Assembly (NCBI RefSeq): GCF_000220395.1
Contig: NW_004086352.1
Coordinates: 1-64,000 of the forward strand
Direction of reading: 5' to 3'
Source: Ichthyophthirius multifiliis
Lineage: Eukaryota > Ciliophora > Oligohymenophorea > Hymenostomatida
DNA: 64,000 nucleotides
A program made the position numbers and the translations under genes. Below, one piece after another: positions 12,097-24,170 of this stretch. How positions within the stretch are numbered: the first letter of the stretch is position 1; the number at the start of each line of letters is the position of its first letter. The notes beneath the pieces are model-generated. The model did not search any database, had not been told where the DNA came from, and saw only the letters and a program-made list of their open reading frames with translations.

Positions 12097-14575
12097 TATT
12101 TTTATTAAAATTATTTTTATATTATATTTACTTGTTTTTTAGCGTTTTTTACTAATTTCATAATCATTTTTTTTTTAATTTAAATATCATCATTTTTTTA
12201 ATATATACTTTAAAAGTTATTATTTAATGTTTTATTAATATTATCAAAAACCATTAATAATTTACTAAAAGCTTAAAATTATCTACATTTTTATTAATGC
12301 AAACGCCATTTATCAAATATTTTTTTTATATCTTTTAATTATATATATACCAAATGTTTAATTGACATTTATTTTATATTTTTTCCTTAAAAAAAGTATT
12401 TTTTAAAATTATTCATAGTATTTTATTTTTTCTTCATAGTTAATAAAATCAATTTCTATTCAAATTAGTTTGTTTTTTCTCTGCAAATATTAATTTATTG
12501 TAAATCTGGTAATGATTTAATTAGTTAAAGTAACTTTTTATTAATTAAATTATTTAAAATATAATTATTTTTTATATTACATTCATTTATTATTGACTAT
12601 TTATTTTTATTAGTTTTTAGAAAAAATTTATTAATATTTTTTCTCTCTCCGCATTTTTATAAAAACAGTATAATAAAAGTCTTTATCTTTAATATAATTT
12701 ATTATCTATTAATTAATTAAATGCCTAAAGTAAATATCTTTTGCTTTCCTAATTTAACTATTCTTACAAAGTTTTTAATTATATATAATGTTTAAACTTT
12801 TAAAATATTAAATTTAGTTTATTCTATTAAAAATTTATTATTTTTTATAAAATATTTTTCTATTTATTTTTTTATTATTAGTCAATTTAAAAAATAAAAA
12901 TTAAATTCTATTATAACTTCATATCTAGATTATCAAAAATATTAATTGTAAGTTTGCATCTTTAAATAATGTTTTTTATAAAATTATTACTTTAATATAA
13001 ATAATAATTACATTTATAAATATTTAGTATTTTAAATAAATTTATTCCAATTAGAAAAGGCCTTAAATACATCTTATTATTTAATTCTAAATATGGTCTA
13101 AAGGACTTTTAATTTTTTTAGTTCCACGTTCATGTGTTATTGTCTCAATTATTCAAATATATTTCTAACTCTATTATTAAATAATTTATTTATTTTATTC
13201 GAAAATCGGATTGCTTTTGCTTTTTATACATTCTACATATTTGGAATATATTACCACTATATTATTATTATTTGGAATTAATATAAAATTTAATAAATAT
13301 TTTTTACCTTTTTAAAAAAGTTATAATTATTAGTAAAATTAATTTTGAGTAAACATTAGTAAAATTTATTTTGAGCTTTTAAAATTCTTTTATTTTAATA
13401 AAACTTAGATAGTACTTTAATTAAAAGATTATTTTGATTATTTCCTTAAATCTTAATCAATTATTAAATAAGAATTTTTTATGTTTAAGATAAATTTTAA
13501 TTATTCATTTTGTTTGCTATATGCATTTTTTCAGCGTTAAAAACCCATAGTCTAAAACATTATTAAATATTAGTTCTAGTTCTATTTAAAATTATGTTTA
13601 GTTTCTCTTTTTTTAACTATAATTATTTATCATTTTAAAAAATAGAACTTAACTATTTATAAGCTAAAATATAATTTAGTTTTGCAAAAAAATCAGTTGT
13701 TAATTTGTATTTATTAATTTAATTTTATCTGTAAACAATATTATACCACTTTTAAATAGCTTATTATTATTAAGATTTTTAAAAATTTATCAACTTTATT
13801 AAAGCTTGTTTCTTTTTTAAAAAAATATAAATAAATATAAATAGGTTAAATATATATCAAATAAACTTTTTTTTCTTTGGCCTATAAATGTATTTCCATT
13901 AAATAATCATTTAATTTTCTTAATTTTTTTTATTAAAGGCAATTTATTTTATGTTAGAAAGTACAGGATTTAAGTTTATTTTTTATTTTGTGTTAATCAG
14001 GTAAACATTTCCACATATAAAAAAGCTTTAGGGCTTTATTTTCTTAAGCACTGATTAATTTACTATGCACTTTATTAATTAAGGATCTTATTACATCATT
14101 TGCAAAATTTGGTAATTATTTTTATTAATCTGTATAGCATTTTAATCTCCAATATGCCTTAAATTAAAAATAAAGTTTTTAATAAATAATTTTTTTACTA
14201 TTTCAGGCGTTATTCTTGCGTATAAGGCAAATTTTTTTATAACTTGTTTCATAATATTTGTATTCGATCTTACTTTCCATCTCAAAAAAGCTTATTTTAA
14301 TGTCATTGCTGTCTCAGTTCTACATACAAGCATTAATATATTGCCTTTTAATTTTAATTAGGTTTAAATATTGAGTTATTTATTTTTAAATATCCTTTTC
14401 CATTTGCTCATGTATTTTTTTAACTATTTATAGTTTGTTTAAATAAAAACTTCGAAAATAATTTTTTTACTGTTAAAGAGATTTTGACTTATGATATTTA
14501 GAATAATTTTTATACTTTAATTTTATAATTTTATATTTCATCATTCCATTTCTTTATTTATATGAAAGAATTCAT
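6788..14575 (-). CDS. Giant helical Lys/Gln-rich protein with spaced Trp motifs (frame-broken reading)
   Basis: About 7.8 kb of minus-strand DNA reads as protein in long stretches of tens to over 200 codons, with TAA as Gln. Examples are LYKWKALPKGQEFIEKVKK and YYIKWKKVITLQ around 9460-9200, LKQAHYFNEWRKI near 8600, AFLRWKVRSNTNIMKQVIKK near 14290, and NIQQCFRLWVFNAEKMHIA near 13540. The recurring theme is a basic helix with aromatic-x-x-W-K/R-x-h, spaced roughly 50-150 residues. This recalls Sfi1-type centrin-binding helices, but the spacing is too irregular for me to assign that family. At least one intron is clear (12026-12131, containing a TTA microsatellite). The frame shifts in several places, usually at A/T runs. 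The C-terminal end reads KDEYQYEEAYRSVIILNKQ... to TGA at 6790-6788. The start at 14575 is provisional, and the piece at 15273-14884 may be its true N-terminus. Confidence 0.6.
12026..12131 (-). repeat. TTA/TAA trinucleotide microsatellite inside an intron
   Basis: A 106-nt GT...AG intron of the giant gene carries an interrupted TTA repeat (TAA on the plus strand). The flanking exons read ...KLVKNAKKQ and TYDVFQQWSLFLNQQ.... The same trinucleotide is used as coding polyGln elsewhere in this window. Confidence 0.6.
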
Positions 14576-14883
14576 TTTTGCTTTAAGTATTTCATTGTTA
14601 AATCTAATTAATACTATTATAAAATAAAAATTAATATATATATATATAAATTTAAAAAAATTATATTTAAAAATTAAATTATAACATAATTATAATTATA
14701 TATTTAAAGGAGATAATTTACTTATAAAATATATTTAAATAATCTGTTATGAAAATATTATTTTAACAAATGTAAATTTTTAAAAATATTATCAAAAGTG
14801 TTTAAATATTTAATAAACTTTTAATAATATAAAAATAATTCATTACAAAAAAATTATACAATAATTAAAAAAATTAATATTTT

Positions 14884-15273
14884 TCAATTCAAAGCAATGC
14901 AATTATAAAAAATTGTTTTATTATTTATTCGTTTAAAAAATTATATGTTATAATTAATTAAAGATATTGTTTTAAATTTAATATATAAATTACATAATAA
15001 TGGAAGTATTTTCTTATTATTTTTTAGTTAATATAATCTCAATTTTTAAAAATGCCTTTTAAGATTAATAATCATTTTATTTTTTAAAATTAAAATAAAT
15101 CTTGATAATTTTTTATATTTGATATAGCTTCTAATTTTCATTTTAATAAATGCATCCTCTAATAAACTTTTTTTGTGTTAGCTTAATACATAGTAAATGA
15201 CCTATGTACCGTTAGTTTTTAAAGGATTAAAGCTTCTAACTTTAGTTGATAGTATTTTTTAATTTTTAAACAT
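14884..15273 (-). CDS. Small basic helical protein, or 5' exon of the giant gene
   Basis: ATG at 15273 opens a 129-codon frame ending at TGA 14886-14884. The first ~90 residues are clearly coding in character: MFKNQKILSTKVRSFNPLK, then a His/Lys-rich segment and helices such as SLLEDAFIKMKIRSYIKYKK. The last ~40 codons lie in much more AT-rich DNA and may be intronic. The helix style matches the giant gene just downstream (same strand, ~300 bp away). It is therefore either an independent small gene or that gene's first exon, joined by an intron starting near 14990. No family is recognised. Confidence 0.45.
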
Positions 15274-17146
15274 TTAATTTTAATTTTGCTTATAAAAAAA
15301 TTATTTAATTTAAATATATATTTAAAATAAAATAAAAATAAATAATTTAAATATTTTGAAAAATTTACAAAGTATATATAATCGGATAAATTTTCATTGA
15401 AAATAAATTATTACTTATCATTTTTAATTTTTAATTTTATTTTAATTATTTCTCTTGAGATAATAAAGTAAATAATAAAAAGTATTTTGTTTATAAATAA
15501 ACATAATTTTCAATTAATTCTTTTTTTATTACTAGTTAAATATAAATTATGAATAAAAAAGTAATAAAATTATGAATTTAATAAATAATTTTAATTTAAT
15601 AGATATATATACAGAAAAAGTAAAGATAATTATTGAATTCAAATAATAATAAAAATAAAATTTTACTTTATAAAATAAATTTTAATATATATTAATTTTT
15701 GTAACCTTTTTTATTGTAAATACTAATTTTTTACGATATAAATAAATATTATATAATTAATTTTATTTTATTTTATTTTACAAACATATAATTATTAATA
15801 TATTATAATAAATCAAAAATAATATATAATAATAAAATAAAATTTATATAATAATATATTTTATAATATATTATTATCTTTACAATTATTTTATTTTTAG
15901 TTTTTTTCTTTAAAATTAAACAAATACAACAAAAAATACGTGAAAAAATTAATAATTGCTTTTTTTATTGAGTTTGATTTTTATAAAAATAAAAATAAAA
16001 AATTAATATAAGAAAGTAATTTATATATATATTTAGTATATAAAAATTGATAATAATAAATATTATTTAACATATTTTCTCAAAAACAAATGATTTAATC
16101 AAATATTTTTATTGATTATTAATATGTAATTAATTAAAATTTTATTTTATATCTATAAGTAGGAAAAAATATATACCATTTTTATTAGAAATAACAAACA
16201 TAATTAAATATCACTTTTTGCTATTTAAATGTATGTTTTTTAAACAAACTCAAAAGAAAAAAAGGCTATAATCCACTTTTTCAATTATATTTTTATACAA
16301 AAATTGTAAAAAAAAATATATTGTTAAAAAATAATATTATAAATATATTATTTTTTAAATTTAAAGATAAGCATTTATCTTTATTATTATTTATTTTAAA
16401 ATATTTATTTTATTAAAAATCGTTTTATTACTAATGAACAAAATATTATTGTTTATTTGACGATAGTAAGAAATATTACAAAATTATAATTATATAAAAA
16501 TTATCAATAAATATATTTTAAACTATTAATATATAATTCAATAAAATATTAAAATACAAATTAAGTTTTATAAGAACATTATAAGAATAATTTATGTAAT
16601 ATGTTTTTATATAAGAATAAATAAAAATATTATAATTTAGACTAAATAATATTTTTTATAAAAATTGAATTTAATAGATTAATAATCTATTTTTATAAAT
16701 AAATTTAAAAAGTATAGTACTGATATTGTGTTTATTAAAATAAATAATATATTTTATTTATATTTTTTAGATTTAACTTGAAAATAAAAACTTAAGACTA
16801 TATACTTTTGAAATAATAATTTAATATTTATTTAATATAATGATGAAATATATTAATATTTTTTTTTTATATTTTTTAACAAATTAAAATTAAAAATATA
16901 GAAGATATAATAATATTTGTTTATCTATTTATTATTTTTTTTTTTTTTTTGGGATTTTTAAATAATTATTCTGATTATTTTAAACAAATTAATTAAGATA
17001 TGTATTTATTTTAAGGAATATACATATTTAGTTCTAAAAACAATTTCTTTTTTTTTTTTTTTTTTTGAAACTTATTTTTATTTGTTTTTTAAAATAATAA
17101 AATAATTTTTTTTATTAAGATAAAATTAAAAAAATAAAAAAGTTTT
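15274..17146. other. Long AT-rich intergenic region
   Basis: Nearly 1.9 kb without a convincing gene on either strand. It has poly-T tracts of 12-18 at about 16939-16950 and 17047-17066 and many short TA runs. It separates the head-to-head giant gene (-) and SPEF2 gene (+), so both promoters probably lie here; no element could be identified. Confidence 0.6.
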
Positions 17147-19337
17147 ATGAGTGATTTATTATTTGGTTGGCTTAACGACGAAGTTTAATTAAGCAAAAAA
17201 ATAATTAGCTTTGAAGAAGATTTTTCAAACGGTTACTTTTTTGGAGAATTATTATCAAAATATAATCAGCAATTGAATTTTGATGAATTTAAAAACAAGT
17301 AATATTTTAACAATATTTGATTAATTTTTTAATTAAAAAAAAAAATTAAAAGAGATATTCGAACAGCAAAAATAAAGAATTTTAATCTTCTTTAACCTAC
17401 TTTTACAACATTAAAAATAAAATTTGATACTATAACTGTAGATTAAATAATAAAATGCTAAAAAAATGTTGCTGCCAATATTTTATATCAATTAAAAATG
17501 GTAAAAAACATAACTTTAACATTAAAAAAATTAAATTTTAATATTTTTTTTTAGGCTTTAGAAAAAGTAAATAACCCAGCAGATATGATTTTTAGTAGTA
17601 AATCTGGAAAATATAACACAATAACACCTTTGATGAAAATTAATCCTCCAATTGATTAATATGCTAAAATGGAATCTCATTTTTTTGATTAACTTATAAA
17701 TTAAAAAAATAAACCTTAAAAAGTTGTAAACTTAGATAAACATTTAGAGCATTATGATAAATATAAAAAACAATAAGACCAAATTATATATTAATAAAAA
17801 TAAAAATATGAGGAAGAGTATAAAGCATTAAGAGATTAAATGAGAAAGATTTAGCTTAATAAACTTTAAAGAAACATGGCTTTTTAAGAAGATTGGAATG
17901 ATAAAGGTTAAGAATAATGGAAGAAAAATTAAGAAATTAGAAAACAAAGTGAATTAGCTGATTAATAATTTACTCAAAAAATAACTTTAAAAGCATAAAA
18001 TAAATTGAATACAATAAAAGAAACTACTAAAAATGAAGTTCTTGGTGATATAGAATAATTTGAGTTAAGCTTGAAGAAAAAAGGTTTAATTCTAGAAGAA
18101 GATAATAACGGAAACATAATCAAAAAAGGTATGTATTTAAAAAATATTTATTAATTAAATAAATAAAATTAAAATATAAAAAAAGAAAATAAAAATTTAG
18201 TAAGTGCAACTGCAACAATGAATAGGATTAAAGAAAAATAAAAATTAAATGAATTTTTGAGAAAAGAAAGAGACAAAAGAAGAAGAAAGATGATTGTAGA
18301 TTAATCTAAATTACAAAGGGATATTTAAGTCAAAAAAAGAGAGGAATTAGTTTTAAAAAAATTAGAATAATAATCAAGATAAGTAATAATATTATTATAA
18401 ATTTTATTTAAAATAAAATAAAAAAAGGAAAAAGAAATAGAATACGAAGTATGGAGAGCACAATAATGCAAATAAATAATAATAGAAAATAGAAGAATAA
18501 GATAAGATAAATATAAATAAAAAAATGAAGTAATGGTGATAAATGCTAAATATAAAGAAGAAGAAATGCTAAAATAATTAAAAGAAGAAAATAACAAAGA
18601 CATAAAAAGTAAATTAGTAAGATAAAATGAAATAGAAATATAGTAAAAGTAAATGTAAAGAAAGTAAAATTATTTTAAATGCTAAGATATTGTTCATTAA
18701 TTTATTGATTTAGCAAATATTTGTTATGACTAGTAATAATTAAATGATACTAATTTAATTGATACAAATTTATTTTAAAATTAATTACATTTATTTATTA
18801 ACGAAATGAATCTAATTAAAACTAAATAATTTGCTAATGCTGATATAATATAGAATTTAAAATAATAATATGAAGATTAATAAGAAAGCAAAAAGTTCGT
18901 AATTTCTAAACAATTTCAAGATTATTTAACAGGATAAGGAATTTGGGTTCCATAACATAATTTTCCTTAAAATGAAGAAGATGAGAAAAATATACCTAAT
19001 CATGCCATAAATAACTACTTTTTAGGAGATTTAATAATTTAAATACTTGAGAAATATTATGAATAAAAATTAGAAGAATAAAAGAAAATTAAAAATAATC
19101 ATTTTGATTGGCTTCCAATAAAAATAGCTATACTCGGATATTAATTTTCTGGAAAAAAAACTATAGCAAATTTACTTTAATAAAAATATAATGTAAAAAT
19201 ACTTTCTGTTGAAAAATTATTAAATGATCTAATAGATACATGGAGGTAATATTAGCAAAAATAATAGTAAATATAATAAAAAATATTAAAAAGTAGTAAA
19301 AGTTAAAGAAATGTAGAATTTAATATAGAATAAAAAG

Positions 19338-19390
<53 letters not shown>

Positions 19391-20429
19391 GAATAATAAT
19401 AAATTTTATAATATAATCAAATTTTAAAAATTTAAGATGAAGAATTATTAATTGAAATCGATGAAGAAAGTAAATAATTAGCATAAGAAATAGAAAATAT
19501 ACTTTTGGATGGAAAAGAAATTCCTGATGAATATTACATTAAGCTTATCATGAAAGAATTAAATAAAATACATCCTGAAGTATCTGAAGAATAATTTTTA
19601 GAAAACTATGAAAAAATTCTATATTTAAACGATAATCATAATGATTAACAATTATGTATCGACAATGAAAATAGAGATATAGAATTCCCTTTAACATAAG
19701 AAGATATTTTCAAAAATTAATTATCAAATAAAAATCATAAATACACTAATGGTGTGATTTTATTGGATTTTCCACATTCATATGAATAAGCGAAATTATT
19801 AGAAAAAGAGCTTTCTGGTTTTATGCCTAAAGATGAAGTTATTTAAAGTGAATTTGAAAAAAGTGTTTAAAAAGCTTCTTTAATTGTTAAAGGCAAAGAA
19901 GTAGAAATAGTGAAAAGGTCTTTAATTAAAGCAGGTTTGGATAATGTTTTTTATATAAATATTGATAAAACTGAAAGTCTAAGAAGGGCTTTAGGAAGAA
20001 GATATGATCCTTTTACAAAACAATATTATCATTTAGATGATAATATTCCACCTGTTGATAATGCTCCTCTAGTAGAAAGAATTGAAGGAATTATGTAATA
20101 ATCCGAAATTGGAATAGTCGACAAAAATTGTTTATTAGATAATAATTATTAAGAACTTAAAGAATGGTACTCTATGTTTGGTTAGTATTATAATTCTTAT
20201 GAAAATAATTAATCTGATAATTAAGAGGGATATGAAATAAATGAATAAGAAGAATAAAATTAGTATGAATAGGAAAATTTAGATCATGATATAAATCATA
20301 TAAATTCTTAAAATAAATAATCAGAATTAAAATAGGAATAATAGGGATAAAATAATAGTCCAAACAAAGATAAATAATATGAAAAAAATAAATAAGAAGA
20401 TATAAATATAGAAAATTAAGAAGATAAAA

Positions 20430-20466
<37 letters not shown>

Positions 20467-22790
20467 TATAGTTAAAAAAGAATTAATTTGTTGGTAAGAT
20501 ATTAACGGATTTTTAAAAATTGACGAACTTTTTTATTGTATAGATAATATGATTGATTAAATGCTATATATAAAAGAATAACGATACTAATAAATGAAAG
20601 AAAATTATTAATTAAAATAAGAAAATGAAAAACATTAATAAGAAATGTAGAGAATAAAAGAAGAAAACGAAGGAAAAGTAAATTTCATATTTTAAATAAT
20701 TATTTATATTATTATATATACTAGTGGTATCCTACTGACAGCTAAGAAATAGTTTAATAGTTATAAATTATAATGCAAAACCAATAAATAAGTCATTAAG
20801 CAATTACAAATCTTGCAAATTTATGGAAAAATACATAAGATTATTATATTAATATAACATAAGATGTTTTTTATGATTTATAAGAATAAAAAGAATTAAT
20901 TATAGTTAGATTTAATGATATATAAAAAAAGTTTTTAAAGTTAATATAAAGATAAGATAATAAATTTGTATAAAAATAATAATATTATTATTATAATTTT
21001 AATATAAATTATATTATATAGGAATATGTAAGATAATACTAAGAATAATATAATGACTTTGTTTAAAATTATCCAGATATGTGTGAAGAATAGTAAACTA
21101 AAGAAGAGTTGCACTAAAGAGTTGAAGATTTACATAATTTACTTTATGACATAATTGAAAATAAGTAAATAATAAATATTTTTATTTTTTTTAAAAAAAA
21201 AAAATAAGACGAGAAGAAGCAACTGAAGAAAGAAACTAAATAATTAAAAGTGGATGGATTTAAAAAGAAATGGAAAAATTTACTCTTTTAATGCAAAGAT
21301 TAATTTAAGCTGAATTAAGTAGATCTTTTAGTTGTTAACAGCTAATAGCAGATTACTATACTTTAGTTTTAGGTGAAGAATTATAAGAAATACCTGAATA
21401 TTATAAAAATGATATTATAAGCAATTAAGACTCACTTCCTCCTGTAGAAGATGCATAAAGTTTTCCTAGAATAGAAAAGATTATTGATTCAGCCTTAAAA
21501 CTACATAACGGAGAAGAAGAATAGGAAGAAAAAGGTGCTAATAAAAAGGGTGGAAAAGTAGCTAAAAAAGAAGATAAAAAAGCTCCTAAAAAAACAGGTA
21601 AAAATGCTCAAGAAGAAGTAGAAGAAAAAAAAGAGCTTAATCCATTAGAGAAAAATATGAAAGAGGCATTGCATATAGAAAAAAGCATATTTAGATATAG
21701 AATATAAGTACTTAAAGATTTTTCTATTAGTAGATTGAAAGAAATGAAAGCTTTAAGTAGTATTTTATATGGAAAGCTTGAGGATTGGATTGAATACACT
21801 TTTAAAATAGAAAACGATGCAGTTAATGAAATGGATTACATTTTTAGATAATATATTGAAGAAGAAAAAAAAATTTAAAAAGAAATTCAACTTAATTATG
21901 TCGATGTTATTATTTCTCATTAAATTTTAAATTTTTTAACTCCACCAGTAAATTTTATAAACAAAAATAAAAATATTTAAAATTTAAAAAAATATAAAAA
22001 GCCGATTATTTTACCTGCTAAAGAAACTATCTTTTAACACAAATTCAGTATTTCTTAATTATATGTAATCATCGAAGAAATCAGAAGTATCACTAATGAA
22101 AGAAATTTAGTAGAATCAAGAGAATTAGTCCAATTTTTGTTTAGAAAAACAGTATTTTTTATAAATTTATTATTTTTAACTTATTTTTTATAAGATTAAT
22201 AAAATTACATCCGATGTATTGCCTTCTATTTGGAGAAAAAATACTATATATGATTATCAGAGACTTGTTCTTAATTTAGACCCTCAAAAAACTGGATATG
22301 TTAACAGTAGCCATCTATGCGTTTATTTATGTTTATTAGGAGCTACATTACCTTCAAACTAAGAATTGTAAATTTATGCGTAAAATTTAGTTTTTGCGGC
22401 TAATGGAGAGCATTAAATTGAAAAAAATCCATTTATGTTTACTGAAGCTTGGTTTGACAATCAAGAATCATGTGAAATTGAGCAATGTAATTTAATTTTA
22501 TTTTAGAAATTAATAAAAAAATTTGTTTAATTTAAATATATAAAATTAAAATAAAAAAAATTAGATTCGAAATAATTCGATCGTCCTAAATGTTTGAAAG
22601 AATTAATGTTTTATGTTTATAAAGATTTTGAAACAGTAATAATTTTTATTCGTAATTATTAATTTATATTTTTTTATTTAAGGATTTAGTTGATATCAAT
22701 TAATATATTTAAGCTTTAAGTGCATTAAATTATATCCATGGACATCTAAATGAAAATATTAAGACATACAATGATGTTTTATTAAGTTGA
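17147..22790 (+). CDS. SPEF2: SPEF2/CPC1 central-pair protein (CH-like and adenylate-kinase-like domains), 12 exons
   Basis: SPEF2 (CPC1 in Chlamydomonas) sits on the C1b projection of the axonemal central pair and is needed for beating. Twelve exons join in frame to 1688 codons, with introns starting at 17299, 17501, 18129, 18383, 20678, 20968, 21165, 21948, 22152, 22487 and 22636 (43-78 nt). A calponin-homology-like N-terminus (MSDLLFGWLNDEVQLSKK...FSNGYFFGELLSKY) comes first, then a long charged coiled coil. A nucleotide-binding domain follows: ILGYQFSGKKTIANLLQQKY (P-loop-like; the canonical GxxGxGK is altered to GYQFSGKK), GVILLDFPHSYEQAKLLEKE and SLRRALGRRYDPFTKQYYHL. Two pure TAA polyGln tracts occur (19340-19387 and about 20431-20464). 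A Lys-rich linker and an EF-hand-like C-terminal region finish the protein. The 1688-aa length is close to animal SPEF2. Confidence 0.9.
19340..19399 (+). repeat. TAA microsatellite encoding polyGln in SPEF2
   Basis: Sixteen consecutive in-frame TAA codons followed by Lys-Glu and more TAA codons lie in the insertion after the P-loop of the kinase-like domain. A second, slightly shorter run lies at about 20431-20464. Under the ciliate code these are pure Gln tracts. The frame is intact across both. Confidence 0.8.
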
Positions 22791-23012
22791 AATATTTATT
22801 TTTTTTATAAAATAAAAAGTAAATTAATTATAAAAATAAAAACAATAAATTAAATCGATATAACATTTTTTTTAACAAAAATTATATTTATTTATTTATT
22901 TTATTTTTAAAATTAATTCTTTGTTATATTTCAATTAATAAAAAATATATTTAAATTAAAAATAATACTTATAATGAAACTGTTAATTTTAAAATCAAAA
23001 ATTGTTTATTTT

Positions 23013-24055
23013 TCAAATTGGGAAATAATATATATGTATAAAATGGGTATAAAGGTCAAATGTCTCTTTTATAATATCTTATAATATAGCTCCTTAATTT
23101 AAAAATATAACTCTCATTTCTTAAACACACGGCATTTTTAAAAAAAGCTCCTCTTCAGTTTGAGATGAGTTTTCTTTATTTTTATCGTTTTAAGTATTTA
23201 ATTTATTAGTTTTATTAATTTATTTGATATCGTTTTAAGCTTTTGAATTTCTTTCTTAATCTTCTTATTCTTAAGTTTTAGAATTAACATTTAAAGAATC
23301 TTCGTTTCCATAAATAAGTTAAATACAATTTTTTATGAATTTTCAAAAATTGTGTATCCATTATTTTTAAGCCATCTATTTTTCAAAAGAATTTTAAATA
23401 AATTATTAAAAAATTTTTATCCACAATATAATAAGGTAATTCTTTATTCATGTTAATAGTAAATCTCCACATTATCACCTAAATCACCTCCACAATGAAT
23501 TTCAACTTATAAAGGATATACTATTGAAGGAGTTAACTTTGTTAGAGAAGCACATTATAACTCGTGCTTACTCCTATTATTTTTCATACAAGTTTTATCA
23601 CAATAAAAAGCAGAGTAGCATTTTTAACAATGAAAGTTAATATAAATATACATATGACAAGAAGCACATGGAACAACAATATTAGGGCAAGTTTCTTTAG
23701 ATAAATTCATATTTGTTATACTTTAAAATACTTCAACTAATATTTCACTTTTAAAATTTAAAAGCTTTATAAACTCATGTAAACAATTTTATAGTTCCAT
23801 AAAATATTAATACTCGCCTTTATAAAGACCCATTTAATACCTTTTTATAGCCCCGTTTATTACTGCTTCATAAAATTCTTACATTGAAGGTGGACTTGAA
23901 TATGATGGTCTGTATGTAAATTCACCATATTAATCATTTTTAAATGAAGCTCCTTATTTTTTTAATTAAAGGGAAGGATGTGTAAATTCTGTTTTTTTAA
24001 ATAATTTCCAATCTTCCCATAAATTTTACTTTTATTAAATTTGATTTTATTTCAT
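23013..24055 (-). CDS. MYND-type zinc-finger protein
   Basis: MYND fingers bind proline-rich peptides and occur in SMYD methyltransferases and assembly factors. ATG at 24055 gives MKQNQIQQKQNLWEDWKLF..., and the stop is TGA at 23015-23013. The finger spans about residues 130-175: CASCHMYIYINFHCQKC, then YSAFYCDKTC and KHELQC, giving the C-x2-C, C-x2-C, C-x3-C, H-x3-C pattern. No SET domain was recognised. A conserved-looking tail (PLQVEIHCGGDLGDNVEIYY) follows the finger. The reading changes phase once, in the six-T run at 23329-23334. Adding one base restores a 347-residue protein ending ...DLYTHFIHIYYFPI, and the total length then becomes an exact codon multiple. No introns were found. Confidence 0.8.
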
Positions 24056-24170
24056 TAAAAAAATGAATATTTTATATATTTTTTTGAATTTTTTTTTGTA
24101 TGTATAAAAATGATATATATTTTAATTAATTATACAAAATTAATTTTTTTTAATTTTAAAATAAAATTAT

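Noticed and set aside
12026-12131. TAA/TTA repeat as a coding polyGln or polyLeu tract
   Set aside because: Flanked by good GT and AG sites with matching exon text on both sides, so it is intronic.
18325-18603. 92-codon Ser/Phe/Tyr-rich minus-strand frame
   Set aside because: Antisense of a Lys/Glu-rich SPEF2 coiled-coil exon.
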